The translations under genes and the position numbers were made by a program. From IMG/VR virus record IMGVR_UViG_3300024344_000129, positions 1-23,659 of that record: 23,659 nt of DNA; one strand, given 5' to 3'. The stretch's first letter is position 1. Each line of letters starts with the position of its first letter. This DNA comes from a virus. The notes under the pieces are model-generated. The model ran no database searches. It had not been told where the DNA came from and saw only the letters and a list, made by a program, of their open reading frames with translations. This document shows, in pieces, positions 16,738 through 23,476 of the stretch.

Positions 16738-17259
16738 ATGAAAGAATACTTATTTACCATTCCTTATTGGAGTTTTGATTTAAGTCAAGATTGGAAAAAA
16801 AACAAATTAATTTTAAAAAGATTAATTAAAAAATATCCATACAGCCGAAGCACATGTTTTTATTCTAACAAAGATAAAACGGATGAAATTTTTAACAACA
16901 CTCTGTTATCTTTAATTAAAAAACCTCTAGAACAGGTTAGCAAAGAAATTAATCAGTCCCTGGTATTACGTAAAGCTTGGTCCTGTTATTACAAAAAAGG
17001 CGATTCGATAATTGTTCACAAACATAGCAATGAAGGTTTAAGTGGTATTTTATATTTAAACTATAATGAGAAAAAAAATTCAAAAACTATTTATCAACAA
17101 CCCTTTCAAAGTTTTTGGAATGATCAAAGTTTTTTTATTGTCCCTCCTGTCAAAGAAGGAACATTAGTTATAGTTCCTAGTTTTATTGAACATTTTACTC
17201 TACCTGAAAAAACAGATAAAATTAAAGAAATAATTAGTTTTGATTTAAAACTTAATTAG
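16738..17259 (+). CDS. 2OG-Fe(II) oxygenase-like protein on the plus strand, 173 aa
   Basis: This is the only plus-strand gene in the window. It shows the PF13759-like pattern: VHKHSNEGLSGILYLNY with H94 and H96, the family 'LSGxxYL' strand, GTLVIVPSFIEHF with H152, and ISFDLKL at the end. At the position of the usual 2OG-anchoring Arg (11 residues after the distal His, as in the protein at 16080-16697) stands K163, so the anchor would be Lys. It is divergent from one oxygenase gene and convergent with the fibre-associated gene, whose 3' end it overlaps by 8 bp (17252-17259). No Shine-Dalgarno is seen before the ATG. Orientation and base composition suggest separate insertion or inversion. 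Substrate unknown. Confidence 0.93.
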   Translation: MKEYLFTIPYWSFDLSQDWKKNKLILKRLIKKYPYSRSTCFYSNKDKTDEIFNNTLLSLIKKPLEQVSKEINQSLVLRKAWSCYYKKGDSIIVHKHSNEGLSGILYLNYNEKKNSKTIYQQPFQSFWNDQSFFIVPPVKEGTLVIVPSFIEHFTLPEKTDKIKEIISFDLKLN

Positions 17260-17665
17260 CGTCCCAAGAAGATGTGTTTGGATTCCAAACTAAATCTACA
17301 GAATACCACTCTAAATTAGGTTCATCCCAAAATATTGGAGGAGATTCTCCATCTATTTCTGGCGGATTTTGACTAGGGTAAGCAACAGGTGCTTCCCATT
17401 GCCAAGTTGAAGTATTCAAAGTCCATGACTCATATGGTTTAGCATCTATAAAAACATTATTTGTTGGATCCCACGTAGATCCAATTTGTGCTGCATTCGC
17501 TTTAAAACTTCCATCTTTGCTGTATTCAATCCATTGTTCTGCAGGCCATTTTTGAGATTGTTGTAAAAAGTTTTGACCCTCTGCTTCTGTAGAGGCATCT
17601 TCATCTGAAACTACTACAACGTTTAATACGATATTGTCATTTCCTAATTGTGCAAAATATTTCAT
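17252..17665 (-). CDS. Tryptophan-rich tail-fibre-associated phage protein, 137 aa
   Basis: It starts MKYFAQLGNDNIVLNVVVVSDEDA and has KPYESWTLN and WQWEAPVAYP in the middle, a pattern I recognise from a small protein found near tail-fibre genes of T4-like cyanophages and other marine phages. The role is not established; fibre assembly or a small tail protein is likely. It contains ten Trp in 137 residues (W40, 45, 65, 81, 88, 90, 113, 120, 127, 134), many followed by acidic or Asn/Pro residues, suggesting short repeated beta units. It starts 5 bp after the glycine-rich adhesin gene and has no Shine-Dalgarno, so coupling is likely. Its 3' end overlaps the oppositely oriented oxygenase. Confidence 0.93.
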   Translation of the reverse strand: MKYFAQLGNDNIVLNVVVVSDEDASTEAEGQNFLQQSQKWPAEQWIEYSKDGSFKANAAQIGSTWDPTNNVFIDAKPYESWTLNTSTWQWEAPVAYPSQNPPEIDGESPPIFWDEPNLEWYSVDLVWNPNTSSWDAN

Positions 17666-17670
17666 AATAA

Positions 17671-18540
17671 TTATTGGAATTTGTATCTAATGATTACAAC
17701 ACCAGGTCCTCCAGTTGATCCTCCGCCGCCACCGCCGCCGCCAAGGTTAGTTCCGCCATCTACTCCAGGTGCAGCAGGTACAGGTCTTGCGTCTCCTCCG
17801 CCTCCAGATCCGCCAGTTCCACCGCCGCCGGTTCCGCCGCCACCGCCGCCACCAGCGTAATTTACACTTGATCCAGTAATGCTGCTTGGTGCTCCAGCAC
17901 CACCAGCACCATGATTAGGTGAACCAGCACCACCAGCACCACCACCACCGCCTGAGCCGTGAGGAGGGTGAGGGTGACCATTGCCACCAGGGTTTCCTTG
18001 AGAGGGACTTACAGGAGGTGTATTACCTGCTCCTCCAACAGAACCACTAGTAAAATATCCTGCACCACCGCCAGATCCACCTACGTTTCCATTTCTTGGT
18101 CCGTTGGATACTCCACCGCCACCGCCGGTGCTTGTAATAGTTGAAAAAACTGAATCCCCACCTTTGTTAGCATTATTATTATTACCACCGTCAGGACCAT
18201 TTGGTCCACCAGCTCCAACGGTAACAGTGATATCACCATCTGCAACTGTAAGGGCTGCAGGGGCTGCTAAAGGGTCGCCTGGATAATTAGTTCTCATTCC
18301 ACCAGCACCACCGCCAGCTCCATGAGAGGCTGCGCTTCCACCGCCTCCACCAACTACCAGATATCTTACCTTATCGCCATCTGTTGAGTCTGTTCCTGTT
18401 GTTACTGTAAAAGTTCCTGATGAATTAAAAGTATGTATTTTATCATTACCTGAAGTTGTTACCGTACCACCGGTTGCCTCCATAAATTCAGGTCTGCCAC
18501 CTCCTGCTCCGAAACCTAATATTCTATATCCAAAAGACAT
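17671..18540 (-). CDS. Glycine-rich tail adhesin-like protein, 289 aa
   Basis: The N-terminus has a fibre-like strand pair (KIHTFNSSGTFTVT near residues 34-47, then VRYLVVGGGGGSA near 58-70). It is followed by about 200 residues dominated by runs of Gly, with Asn/Pro/His-containing turns, and ends GPGVVIIRYKFQ. This is the layout of the glycine-rich phage domain found in tail-tip adhesins (polyglycine-II packing is known for T-even-like gp38), so it is a good candidate for receptor binding. The DNA is low-complexity, with many CCG/CCA/CCT codon complements in a row, which should favour slippage and recombination. AAGGAA lies before the start. Certain as a gene, likely as adhesin. Confidence 0.94.
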   Translation of the reverse strand: MSFGYRILGFGAGGGRPEFMEATGGTVTTSGNDKIHTFNSSGTFTVTTGTDSTDGDKVRYLVVGGGGGSAASHGAGGGAGGMRTNYPGDPLAAPAALTVADGDITVTVGAGGPNGPDGGNNNNANKGGDSVFSTITSTGGGGGVSNGPRNGNVGGSGGGAGYFTSGSVGGAGNTPPVSPSQGNPGGNGHPHPPHGSGGGGGAGGAGSPNHGAGGAGAPSSITGSSVNYAGGGGGGGTGGGGTGGSGGGGDARPVPAAPGVDGGTNLGGGGGGGGSTGGPGVVIIRYKFQ

Positions 18541-18552
18541 ATTTTATATTCC

Positions 18553-19782
18553 TTACGCGTCGTTAGCAGCATCTGTAGTGAAAAATATTTTTACTCCTAG
18601 TAATTTAGCATCTGCTGTTAAAGAGTCCTCAGACACATCTCTAGCTATTTGAAAAAACACTTGTTCATCTGTGCTAGGGGACCCAGCTATAGTAACTGCT
18701 CCACTTTCTGCTGTAACGTCTAAATCGTTTGCTGTACCACTGTGTGCTTTTGCTGTAGGTGCAACTGCTGTTCCAAAAGCAGTATTGCAAGAATCATTAT
18801 CTGCTATAGCAACACCGGATAAATCCCAAGATACAGTTCCTGTGTTTGTTGAATCTGCTGTAAAAAATGCTTGAAAAGTTATTGTACCCTCGTTCCAAGA
18901 CTTAGGAAAAGCAATAGCAAACTGAGCATTCTCATCAGAGTCTTTGTCAAAATCTAAAGTTTTAATCTCAGGTCCATTCGATAATTCTACTTGACCAGCT
19001 TCTGCTCCGTTAGTGGTGTTAGGGTACATAGCAACTGCTGGAACCCAAATGGATTCTTTTCCTGCAATTTTAACTGCCGCTACGTTTCCACCACCATCTT
19101 CAGCTTTAATAACTCCAGACCCTTTTGTCTTAAGGTCTATACCAATGTTAGTATCGTCTCCAGATGCTGTAATTGATGGATTGTTTCCTGTTGCAGCATT
19201 TGCGTATGTGACTTCATTAACAGCTGAACTTGTAGCTGTTAAAGTAACTAATTCATTTCCGTTTGTATCTTGAATGTTTGTTCCAATTTTTGGTGAAGTT
19301 AAAGTTTTATTTGTTAAAGTCTCTGTTCCAGTAAGAGTTACATCACCAAAATTTAACGTAATAATATCAGGGTTTGTTCCATCATTTGCTGTAGCAAATA
19401 CAAGTTGATCTCCTTTATCTGTAGCTGAAAAAGTAAAACTATCACCAGATCCAGAAACATATTTAAACTGTACTGTGTATGCACCAGAAGTAGAATTTCT
19501 TAAAAAATAAAAAGTTTGAACATCTAAAGGTATTGTTACAATTTGATTTCCTGTAATTGTACCTGTAAACTCAATCATTCTGTGAGATAAAGTTGCTCCT
19601 GTAGATCCATCAGAAACAGATAAAGTTGTTGTTTGTGCACCACCAGCTATTGATTGCTGAGTAAATCCACCAGAAATTTGTTCTAGAATTTGTAAATTAG
19701 TATTAGTCTTCGTCCCCCATGTACCGGCGTTTTCACCAGTTGCCTGAAGTTCTACCCCTAAAGGTGTATATGTTGATGCCAT
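18553..19782 (-). CDS. Tail-fibre-like structural protein, 409 aa
   Basis: The N-terminal part (STYTPLGVELQATGENAGTW, then NTNLQILEQISGG) is typical of fibre or baseplate-associated proteins in marine phages. Near residues 150-165 it has TLTGTETLTNKTLTSPKIG, a 'LTNKTLTSP' element that recurs in tail fibres. The rest is rich in Thr, Asn, Gly and Ala in beta-like alternation and lacks catalytic motifs. The C-terminal 150 residues (from about W245) look like a separate globular domain and may contact the receptor or hold the adhesin. AGGAG is 9 nt before the ATG, in a leader nearly identical to that of the gene at 20678-21109. Confidence 0.94.
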   Translation of the reverse strand: MASTYTPLGVELQATGENAGTWGTKTNTNLQILEQISGGFTQQSIAGGAQTTTLSVSDGSTGATLSHRMIEFTGTITGNQIVTIPLDVQTFYFLRNSTSGAYTVQFKYVSGSGDSFTFSATDKGDQLVFATANDGTNPDIITLNFGDVTLTGTETLTNKTLTSPKIGTNIQDTNGNELVTLTATSSAVNEVTYANAATGNNPSITASGDDTNIGIDLKTKGSGVIKAEDGGGNVAAVKIAGKESIWVPAVAMYPNTTNGAEAGQVELSNGPEIKTLDFDKDSDENAQFAIAFPKSWNEGTITFQAFFTADSTNTGTVSWDLSGVAIADNDSCNTAFGTAVAPTAKAHSGTANDLDVTAESGAVTIAGSPSTDEQVFFQIARDVSEDSLTADAKLLGVKIFFTTDAANDA

Positions 19783-19797
19783 AATTTTTATCTCCTA

Positions 19798-20664
19798 TTA
19801 CGCTGCTACGTCTGTATAACTTGTATTAGAACCTGTGTCAATAGCTTGATATGCTTGAATTCCAAAGCCTGAAGCTGTTCCAAATCCAGCTACAGAAACA
19901 GTTGCAGATTGACCTGTTAAACCCATTACATCTGCAGGTGCAATTGATCCAACAGAAGATGTAAATGAAACTCCTGTTAATCCCATTACATCAGCAGGTG
20001 AAATTGATCCAACAGATGAAGTTGTAGATTGACCCGTTAAATCTATAACAGGACTTGATCCAATACTAATACTACCAACATTAAAAGATGCTGATACTCC
20101 TGTTAATCCCATCACATCAGCAGGGGATAAAGAACCAACACTTGAAGTAGAAGCTTGACCAGTTAATCCAACAATTTCTTGTGTAGGATCTAAACTTCCT
20201 ACAGATACAGTCGCTGAAACTCCTGTTAAAGAAAACGATACGTTACCAATTATTGTAGGAGAACCAACACTACCTGTTGCCGATACTCCTGTTAATCCCA
20301 TTACATCAGCAGGATTTAAAGTAAACATACCCCAACCGTTATCTCCCCAAGATGCATTACCCCAACCATTAACACCTGAGTTTGATGTAATTGCATCAGG
20401 AGCAGTTAGTTCTACCGTAAAACTTGATTCACCCCAAGATTCAAAATTCCAAGTATCTCTACCCCAACCTTGTTCAGGAAAAGTAATTAAATCTCCAACA
20501 GAGGAGGTTATTGATTGACCAGTTAAAGAAACTGTTTCATCTTTTAATTCACCCCACTCACCATCGTTCCATGCTTTTGCACCCCAACCAGTTACAAAAG
20601 GGTCGGTTGTACCCCAACGACCGGTGTCCCAGGTTGTGCCTGATTGGTTCCAAGTATTGGCCAT
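19798..20664 (-). CDS. Repeat protein with Trp triads and LTG..SVGS repeats, 288 aa
   Basis: The first 112 residues carry four tryptophan triads: W5/12/17, W27/32/37, W67/72/77 and W101/106/111. The last three have the form GWGxxxWxxxxWG. From residue 121 there are seven tandem units of 20-22 residues with core LTG[VQ]xx[TS]xxVGS (cores at L124, 146, 167, 187, 209, 229, 249), with one more core at L47, spaced PADVMG or similar. Regular unit length and alternating residues suggest a beta-solenoid or repeated hairpins. Related repeat proteins occur next to fibre genes in marine phages, so a tail-fibre or virion-surface role is likely. The ribosome site AAGGAG lies inside a small hairpin that overlaps the upstream stop. 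Function not established. Confidence 0.93.
   Translation of the reverse strand: MANTWNQSGTTWDTGRWGTTDPFVTGWGAKAWNDGEWGELKDETVSLTGQSITSSVGDLITFPEQGWGRDTWNFESWGESSFTVELTAPDAITSNSGVNGWGNASWGDNGWGMFTLNPADVMGLTGVSATGSVGSPTIIGNVSFSLTGVSATVSVGSLDPTQEIVGLTGQASTSSVGSLSPADVMGLTGVSASFNVGSISIGSSPVIDLTGQSTTSSVGSISPADVMGLTGVSFTSSVGSIAPADVMGLTGQSATVSVAGFGTASGFGIQAYQAIDTGSNTSYTDVAA
19885..20304 (-). repeat. Tandem coding repeats (20-22 aa units)
   Basis: Seven consecutive protein repeats are also visible in the DNA. A 29-bp block is identical at 19970-19998 and 20285-20313, and a third copy at 20096-20124 differs by one base. Such direct repeats would allow gain or loss of units by recombination or slippage. 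They keep the reading frame and are not a CRISPR array. Confidence 0.85.
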
Positions 20665-20680
20665 AAGGACTTTCTCCTTA
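20664..20680 (-). promoter_or_regulatory. Hairpin over ribosome binding site, stop and start
   Basis: On the minus strand TAAGGA-GAAAG-TCCTTA is a perfect 6-bp stem with a 5-nt loop. The 5' arm contains the TAA stop of the upstream gene and most of the AAGGAG ribosome site. The 3' arm runs up to the ATG of the repeat protein. A ribosome finishing the upstream gene would open it, so it may enforce translational coupling. The stem is short and its stability was not calculated. Confidence 0.45.
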
Positions 20681-21109
20681 TGCTAATCGTATGATCGCGT
20701 TACTTGCGTTTGGTGTAGGGAATTGAATTGTAAAAGTTCCTGATGTTACGGTTTTATCTCCACCAAATGCTACAACCACACATGCAGGATCTCCTGAAGC
20801 TGAATCGTTATATATTAAACAACCGTTTGCAGTAAAACTTGCACTTGTATAACTAACATCAGTAAAATCACAAACTGCTGTTGTGCTATCAGCAACCGGA
20901 TCGCTACTTGTAAGTGTTGCGCCTGCAGCTGTATATCCTGTTCCAGATATTTCGTTAGAAGTTGAATATGCTGTTGTAGAAGCCCCTAAAGATGCTGAAC
21001 TTGTATAAAGAGCTATTTTAAAAGTGTTTCCACCTGATGCGCTAAAATTATGAACTCCTTTTAAAAGTTCAACTTTAAAACTTGTGCAAACTGCCGATGT
21101 TATTGCCAT
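20678..21109 (-). CDS. Conserved phage virion-type protein, 143 aa
   Basis: I recognise this as a short protein widespread in cyanophages and other marine phages: MAITSAVCTSFKVELLKGVHNF, then TFKIALYTSSASLGASTTAYS, EISGTGYTAAGATL, and a C-terminal TVTSGTFTIQFPTPNASNAI. It is Thr/Ser/Ala-rich and likely all beta. Its function is not established; the usual position among fibre and neck genes suggests a virion protein. AGGAG sits before the ATG in a leader (TAATAGGAGATAAATTATGGC) nearly the same as that of the fibre gene at 18553-19782. It contains a few Cys (residues 8, 80, 96, 109). Confidence 0.95.
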   Translation of the reverse strand: MAITSAVCTSFKVELLKGVHNFSASGGNTFKIALYTSSASLGASTTAYSTSNEISGTGYTAAGATLTSSDPVADSTTAVCDFTDVSYTSASFTANGCLIYNDSASGDPACVVVAFGGDKTVTSGTFTIQFPTPNASNAIIRLA

Positions 21110-21122
21110 AATTTATCTCCTA

Positions 21123-21827
21123 TTAAGGGTTTGCTGAGGTTACTGGTATACGAACAGCGCCATCAGTGTAGTCATCTCTTCGTCTTCTACCAACTTGCTC
21201 GTTAGCAAACTTCTGTATCTCTTGTTTATATTTATTTTCATATAATGTCAACATATCTATCGGACCTTTTAAAAAGCTGTATGCCTCTGATAAACAACAA
21301 TATAATAAGCCATTTGGAAAGTTTAAACTTATATAATTAGTATCATTATTTTCTAATAATGCAGGTGCAGCGTTAAAATGGACTCTAAATTTATAGGTCG
21401 TATCAGGGACTGGAGCAAACATCATTCTTCCAGATGTAGTATCAGACTCTCCTGTGCCCCCTCCAAACATGGCATAATATTTAGGTTGTCCTCTTTTAGC
21501 TGATGCAGTCGAGGATACATACTCTTGTAAATAAGTTATATCTTTTTTTTGCAACCATACGTTAGGACCAGTTATTTCTGAAGTAGAATCATAAACTTGT
21601 ATTCCTCTTATGAATACACACCCAGCTGGAGCATTTATTGTTTCTTGACCTGTAACTAAATTACCTGATTGTTGTTTTCTGTCTGCATCAATAGGCACGT
21701 CTCTAAATATTCTATACTGTGCATTTAAAATAATGTTTTCTAAAACAGCGTCTGTTAAAACATTTGAGTCTGTTTCAGTATAACTTCTTATTTGTGTTTT
21801 TAATCCTGATGCACTTAATCCAGCCAT
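21123..21827 (-). CDS. Adaptor / tail-tube-like connector protein, 234 aa
   Basis: The N-terminal helix region (LKTQIRSYTETDSNVLTDAVLENIILNAQ, residues 9-37) suits proteins that dock under the portal. The middle has APAGCVFIRGIQV and RGQPKYYAMFGG followed by RMMFAPVPDTTYKFRVHF, and the C-terminal helix has LYENKYKQEIQKFANEQ and RRRRDD. This order (helical start, 'G.P.YY....', '.P.PD..Y', final 'Y..E...A') is the pattern of phage adaptor and tail-tubular-A-like proteins that join portal and nozzle. It starts with TAATG overlap on the stop of the 25-codon ORF, with AGGAG 8 nt upstream. A second adaptor-like gene lies at 22395-23147. Confidence 0.93.
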   Translation of the reverse strand: MAGLSASGLKTQIRSYTETDSNVLTDAVLENIILNAQYRIFRDVPIDADRKQQSGNLVTGQETINAPAGCVFIRGIQVYDSTSEITGPNVWLQKKDITYLQEYVSSTASAKRGQPKYYAMFGGGTGESDTTSGRMMFAPVPDTTYKFRVHFNAAPALLENNDTNYISLNFPNGLLYCCLSEAYSFLKGPIDMLTLYENKYKQEIQKFANEQVGRRRRDDYTDGAVRIPVTSANP

Positions 21828-21904
21828 TAATTAGACTCCTCTTTACATTTACATTCTTTAATACCAAATAATTTACAAATTAAATTTTTAATTTTTTTAA
21901 TCAT
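21827..21904 (-). CDS. 25-codon micro-ORF, Lys/Cys-rich peptide
   Basis: This is too short for normal gene calling. Hand translation from the ATG at 21904 gives MIKKIKNLICKLFGIKECK, then CKEESN and stop. Its ATG overlaps the upstream stop as ATGA, and its own stop overlaps the next ATG as TAATG. Its end also carries the GAGGAG that serves the adaptor gene. The peptide has an amphipathic Lys/Ile start and three Cys (C10, C18, C20). It may be a real peptide, or only a coupling device that carries ribosomes and a Shine-Dalgarno into the next gene. Confidence 0.5.
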   Translation of the reverse strand: MIKKIKNLICKLFGIKECKCKEESN

Positions 21905-22395
21905 GCCGTTACTGTGACTGGCCCTGCTGAAGCTATGTCACCTCCTCCTTCTAATGTTACTGAAGCCGTAACTCCAGAGTTGAAAGTATATTTATTATCA
22001 TTAACTTTAGTAATTGTATACCCCCCAGCTACATTAATTGTTGCTGCTGGTAAATTTGCTACATTTGAAGCATCTCTAAATCTAACAGTATCACTAGTGG
22101 ATCTACCATGATTTGGTTCAGTAACTGTAACTGTTGTTGATCCGTTAGTAATACTAAACGGATTTGAAGGTAAAAGATTAGGTACAGCTGTTTCTATTCT
22201 ATCAGGTCTTACGTGTCTTAAAGATATTGAATCACCATTCATAGGTTTTGGTTCTAATTGTGGTTGCTTTGGTTCAAACTCAGATACATGCACAAAAGAT
22301 CCATTCCATTCTCTAACCATCTCTTTGTATGGAAATTCCATACCAGATCTATCTGATATTGCTCTTGCGTATTTACCTGTTGCGTATTTTGCCAT
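21901..22395 (-). CDS. Conserved phage structural protein with C-terminal beta domain, 164 aa
   Basis: The N-terminal half (KYATGKYARAISDRSGMEFPY, then REWNG and EPKQPQLEPKP up to residue 51) is a pattern I recognise from small structural or neck-region proteins of uncultured marine phages; the role is not established. The C-terminal half (about 80-164) is a beta domain with TNGSTTVTVT..NHGRSTSDTV and YTITKVNDNKYTF, clearly related to the insert near residues 105-130 in the tail nozzle protein at 8504-10690. It is coupled on both sides: TAATG with the adaptor gene at 22395, ATGA with the micro-ORF at 21904. It sits between two adaptor-like genes, so a neck or head-completion role fits. Confidence 0.93.
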   Translation of the reverse strand: MAKYATGKYARAISDRSGMEFPYKEMVREWNGSFVHVSEFEPKQPQLEPKPMNGDSISLRHVRPDRIETAVPNLLPSNPFSITNGSTTVTVTEPNHGRSTSDTVRFRDASNVANLPAATINVAGGYTITKVNDNKYTFNSGVTASVTLEGGGDIASAGPVTVTA

Positions 22396-23147
22396 TATGT
22401 TCCTGGGTAATATGCTTTAGGCGTAATATGTGTGCTTGAAGCTGACCCGTCCTCCGCTAGTGCTCTTGCAAACTCATCCTCGTAAGCTAGTTTTGTAGCC
22501 TGTATGAGTTGTGGTTGATATTTTTGTGATAGATAATATGCAAGTCCTGATACCATGCAAGGCACAAATCTAAATGGTACATCAGTTGCATTTGTATAAT
22601 CTCCCACGTCTTGTATTCTTTTTATAAAATAAAAATGCATGTCTTTAGATGCATTAGTAGAATCTGGTGTTGGATAAATATGTATTCTAACTTTATCAAT
22701 AAATCTCTCTACCCAATATTGATTAGGTGTGCCTTTAGATAATTTGTTTGAGAATCCTGCATATGTAGATCTATCTACTTTTGTCATCGGACTATCAGAT
22801 TGTGTTGTCTGTGTTCTATTAGATCTTAACTGTGCCTCAAGGACATCGGATATACCAAATACGCTAGCAGGACTTGTGGTTGTTGCTGACGTTCCATCAT
22901 CACTTGATCTAAAAAAGTCATAGTCTGATTGACCCTCTATTAAATCTAAATTAGTTTCTCCTACTTCCCAATAATGAATTCCTCTATTACCCCATTCTTG
23001 AAATAGAATATTAAGGGATCTTCTAGCTGATTTTATTTGATAACCAGCTACTGAATTTAATCCAATACGCTCAAATGCCTCTTCTATTATTTCATCAATA
23101 GAAAAAGTTTTATCGAACGTTGTTGTTCCCGAAGTAGTATTAGCCAT
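22395..23147 (-). CDS. Adaptor / head-tail connector-like protein, 250 aa
   Basis: N-terminal helices (FSIDEIIEEAFERIG at 15-29, SARRSLNILFQEWGNRGIHYW at 40-60) are followed by a beta region with KGTPNQYWVERFIDKVRIHIYP and a C-terminal helix LIQATKLAYEDEFARAL. 'A..SLN.....W...G...W' followed by '.G.P..YW..R......I.IYP.PD' is a pattern I know from phage adaptor proteins below the portal. It is probably the first ring of the short tail, with the 234-aa protein at 21123-21827 as a second ring or paralogue. The start has AGGAG 5 nt upstream. The portal gene itself is not in the window. Confidence 0.94.
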   Translation of the reverse strand: MANTTSGTTTFDKTFSIDEIIEEAFERIGLNSVAGYQIKSARRSLNILFQEWGNRGIHYWEVGETNLDLIEGQSDYDFFRSSDDGTSATTTSPASVFGISDVLEAQLRSNRTQTTQSDSPMTKVDRSTYAGFSNKLSKGTPNQYWVERFIDKVRIHIYPTPDSTNASKDMHFYFIKRIQDVGDYTNATDVPFRFVPCMVSGLAYYLSQKYQPQLIQATKLAYEDEFARALAEDGSASSTHITPKAYYPGT

Positions 23148-23155
23148 TTAATCTC

Positions 23156-23452
23156 CTAGCCAGTGTAGCCAATAGTAACAGAATCTGTAGTAGTTAAATC
23201 TAAATATACTCCTGTTTCAAATCTAATACCATTTCCTGGCACATAAATATCTAAACCCTCGCTACTAAATTTAGCTTGGAATTGTAAAGAACCACCTGTT
23301 CCTGTTCCATCATGTAATTTAACTAAACAATCACTTCCACCGTGAGCTTGTATGTATGTAACTCTACAAGGCCCAATATTAGTAGAACCGCCTGTGATAG
23401 TTTTAAAATTACCATCTGCTGTTAGTGTACTAAACTTTTGGTCTGAACTCAT
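23156..23452 (-). CDS. Small beta-rich virion-type protein, 98 aa
   Basis: It is a 98-aa protein with alternating strands (GNFKTITGG, CRVTYIQAHGG, CLVKLHDGTG, LQFQAKF, GIRFETGVYLDLTTTDSVTIGY). This looks like a compact beta sandwich without catalytic residues, comparable to small decoration or head-completion proteins. I cannot name the family. AGGAG is placed 6 nt before the ATG, and the stop is 8 bp before the adaptor gene. A stable hairpin lies between it and the upstream partial gene, so it may be the first gene after an RNA processing or termination point. Confidence 0.9.
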   Translation of the reverse strand: MSSDQKFSTLTADGNFKTITGGSTNIGPCRVTYIQAHGGSDCLVKLHDGTGTGGSLQFQAKFSSEGLDIYVPGNGIRFETGVYLDLTTTDSVTIGYTG

Positions 23453-23476
23453 ATTTTTCTCCTTAAAATTTAAGCA

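Noticed and set aside
17648-17860. Plus-strand proline-rich ORF opposite the glycine-rich gene
   Set aside because: Poly-Pro on this strand is simply the complement of poly-Gly codons on the minus strand; no ribosome site and no independent protein features.
19885-20313. CRISPR-like array from repeated 29-bp blocks
   Set aside because: The repeats are in frame within one coding sequence, unit lengths vary with amino-acid units, and no unique spacers or cas genes are present.
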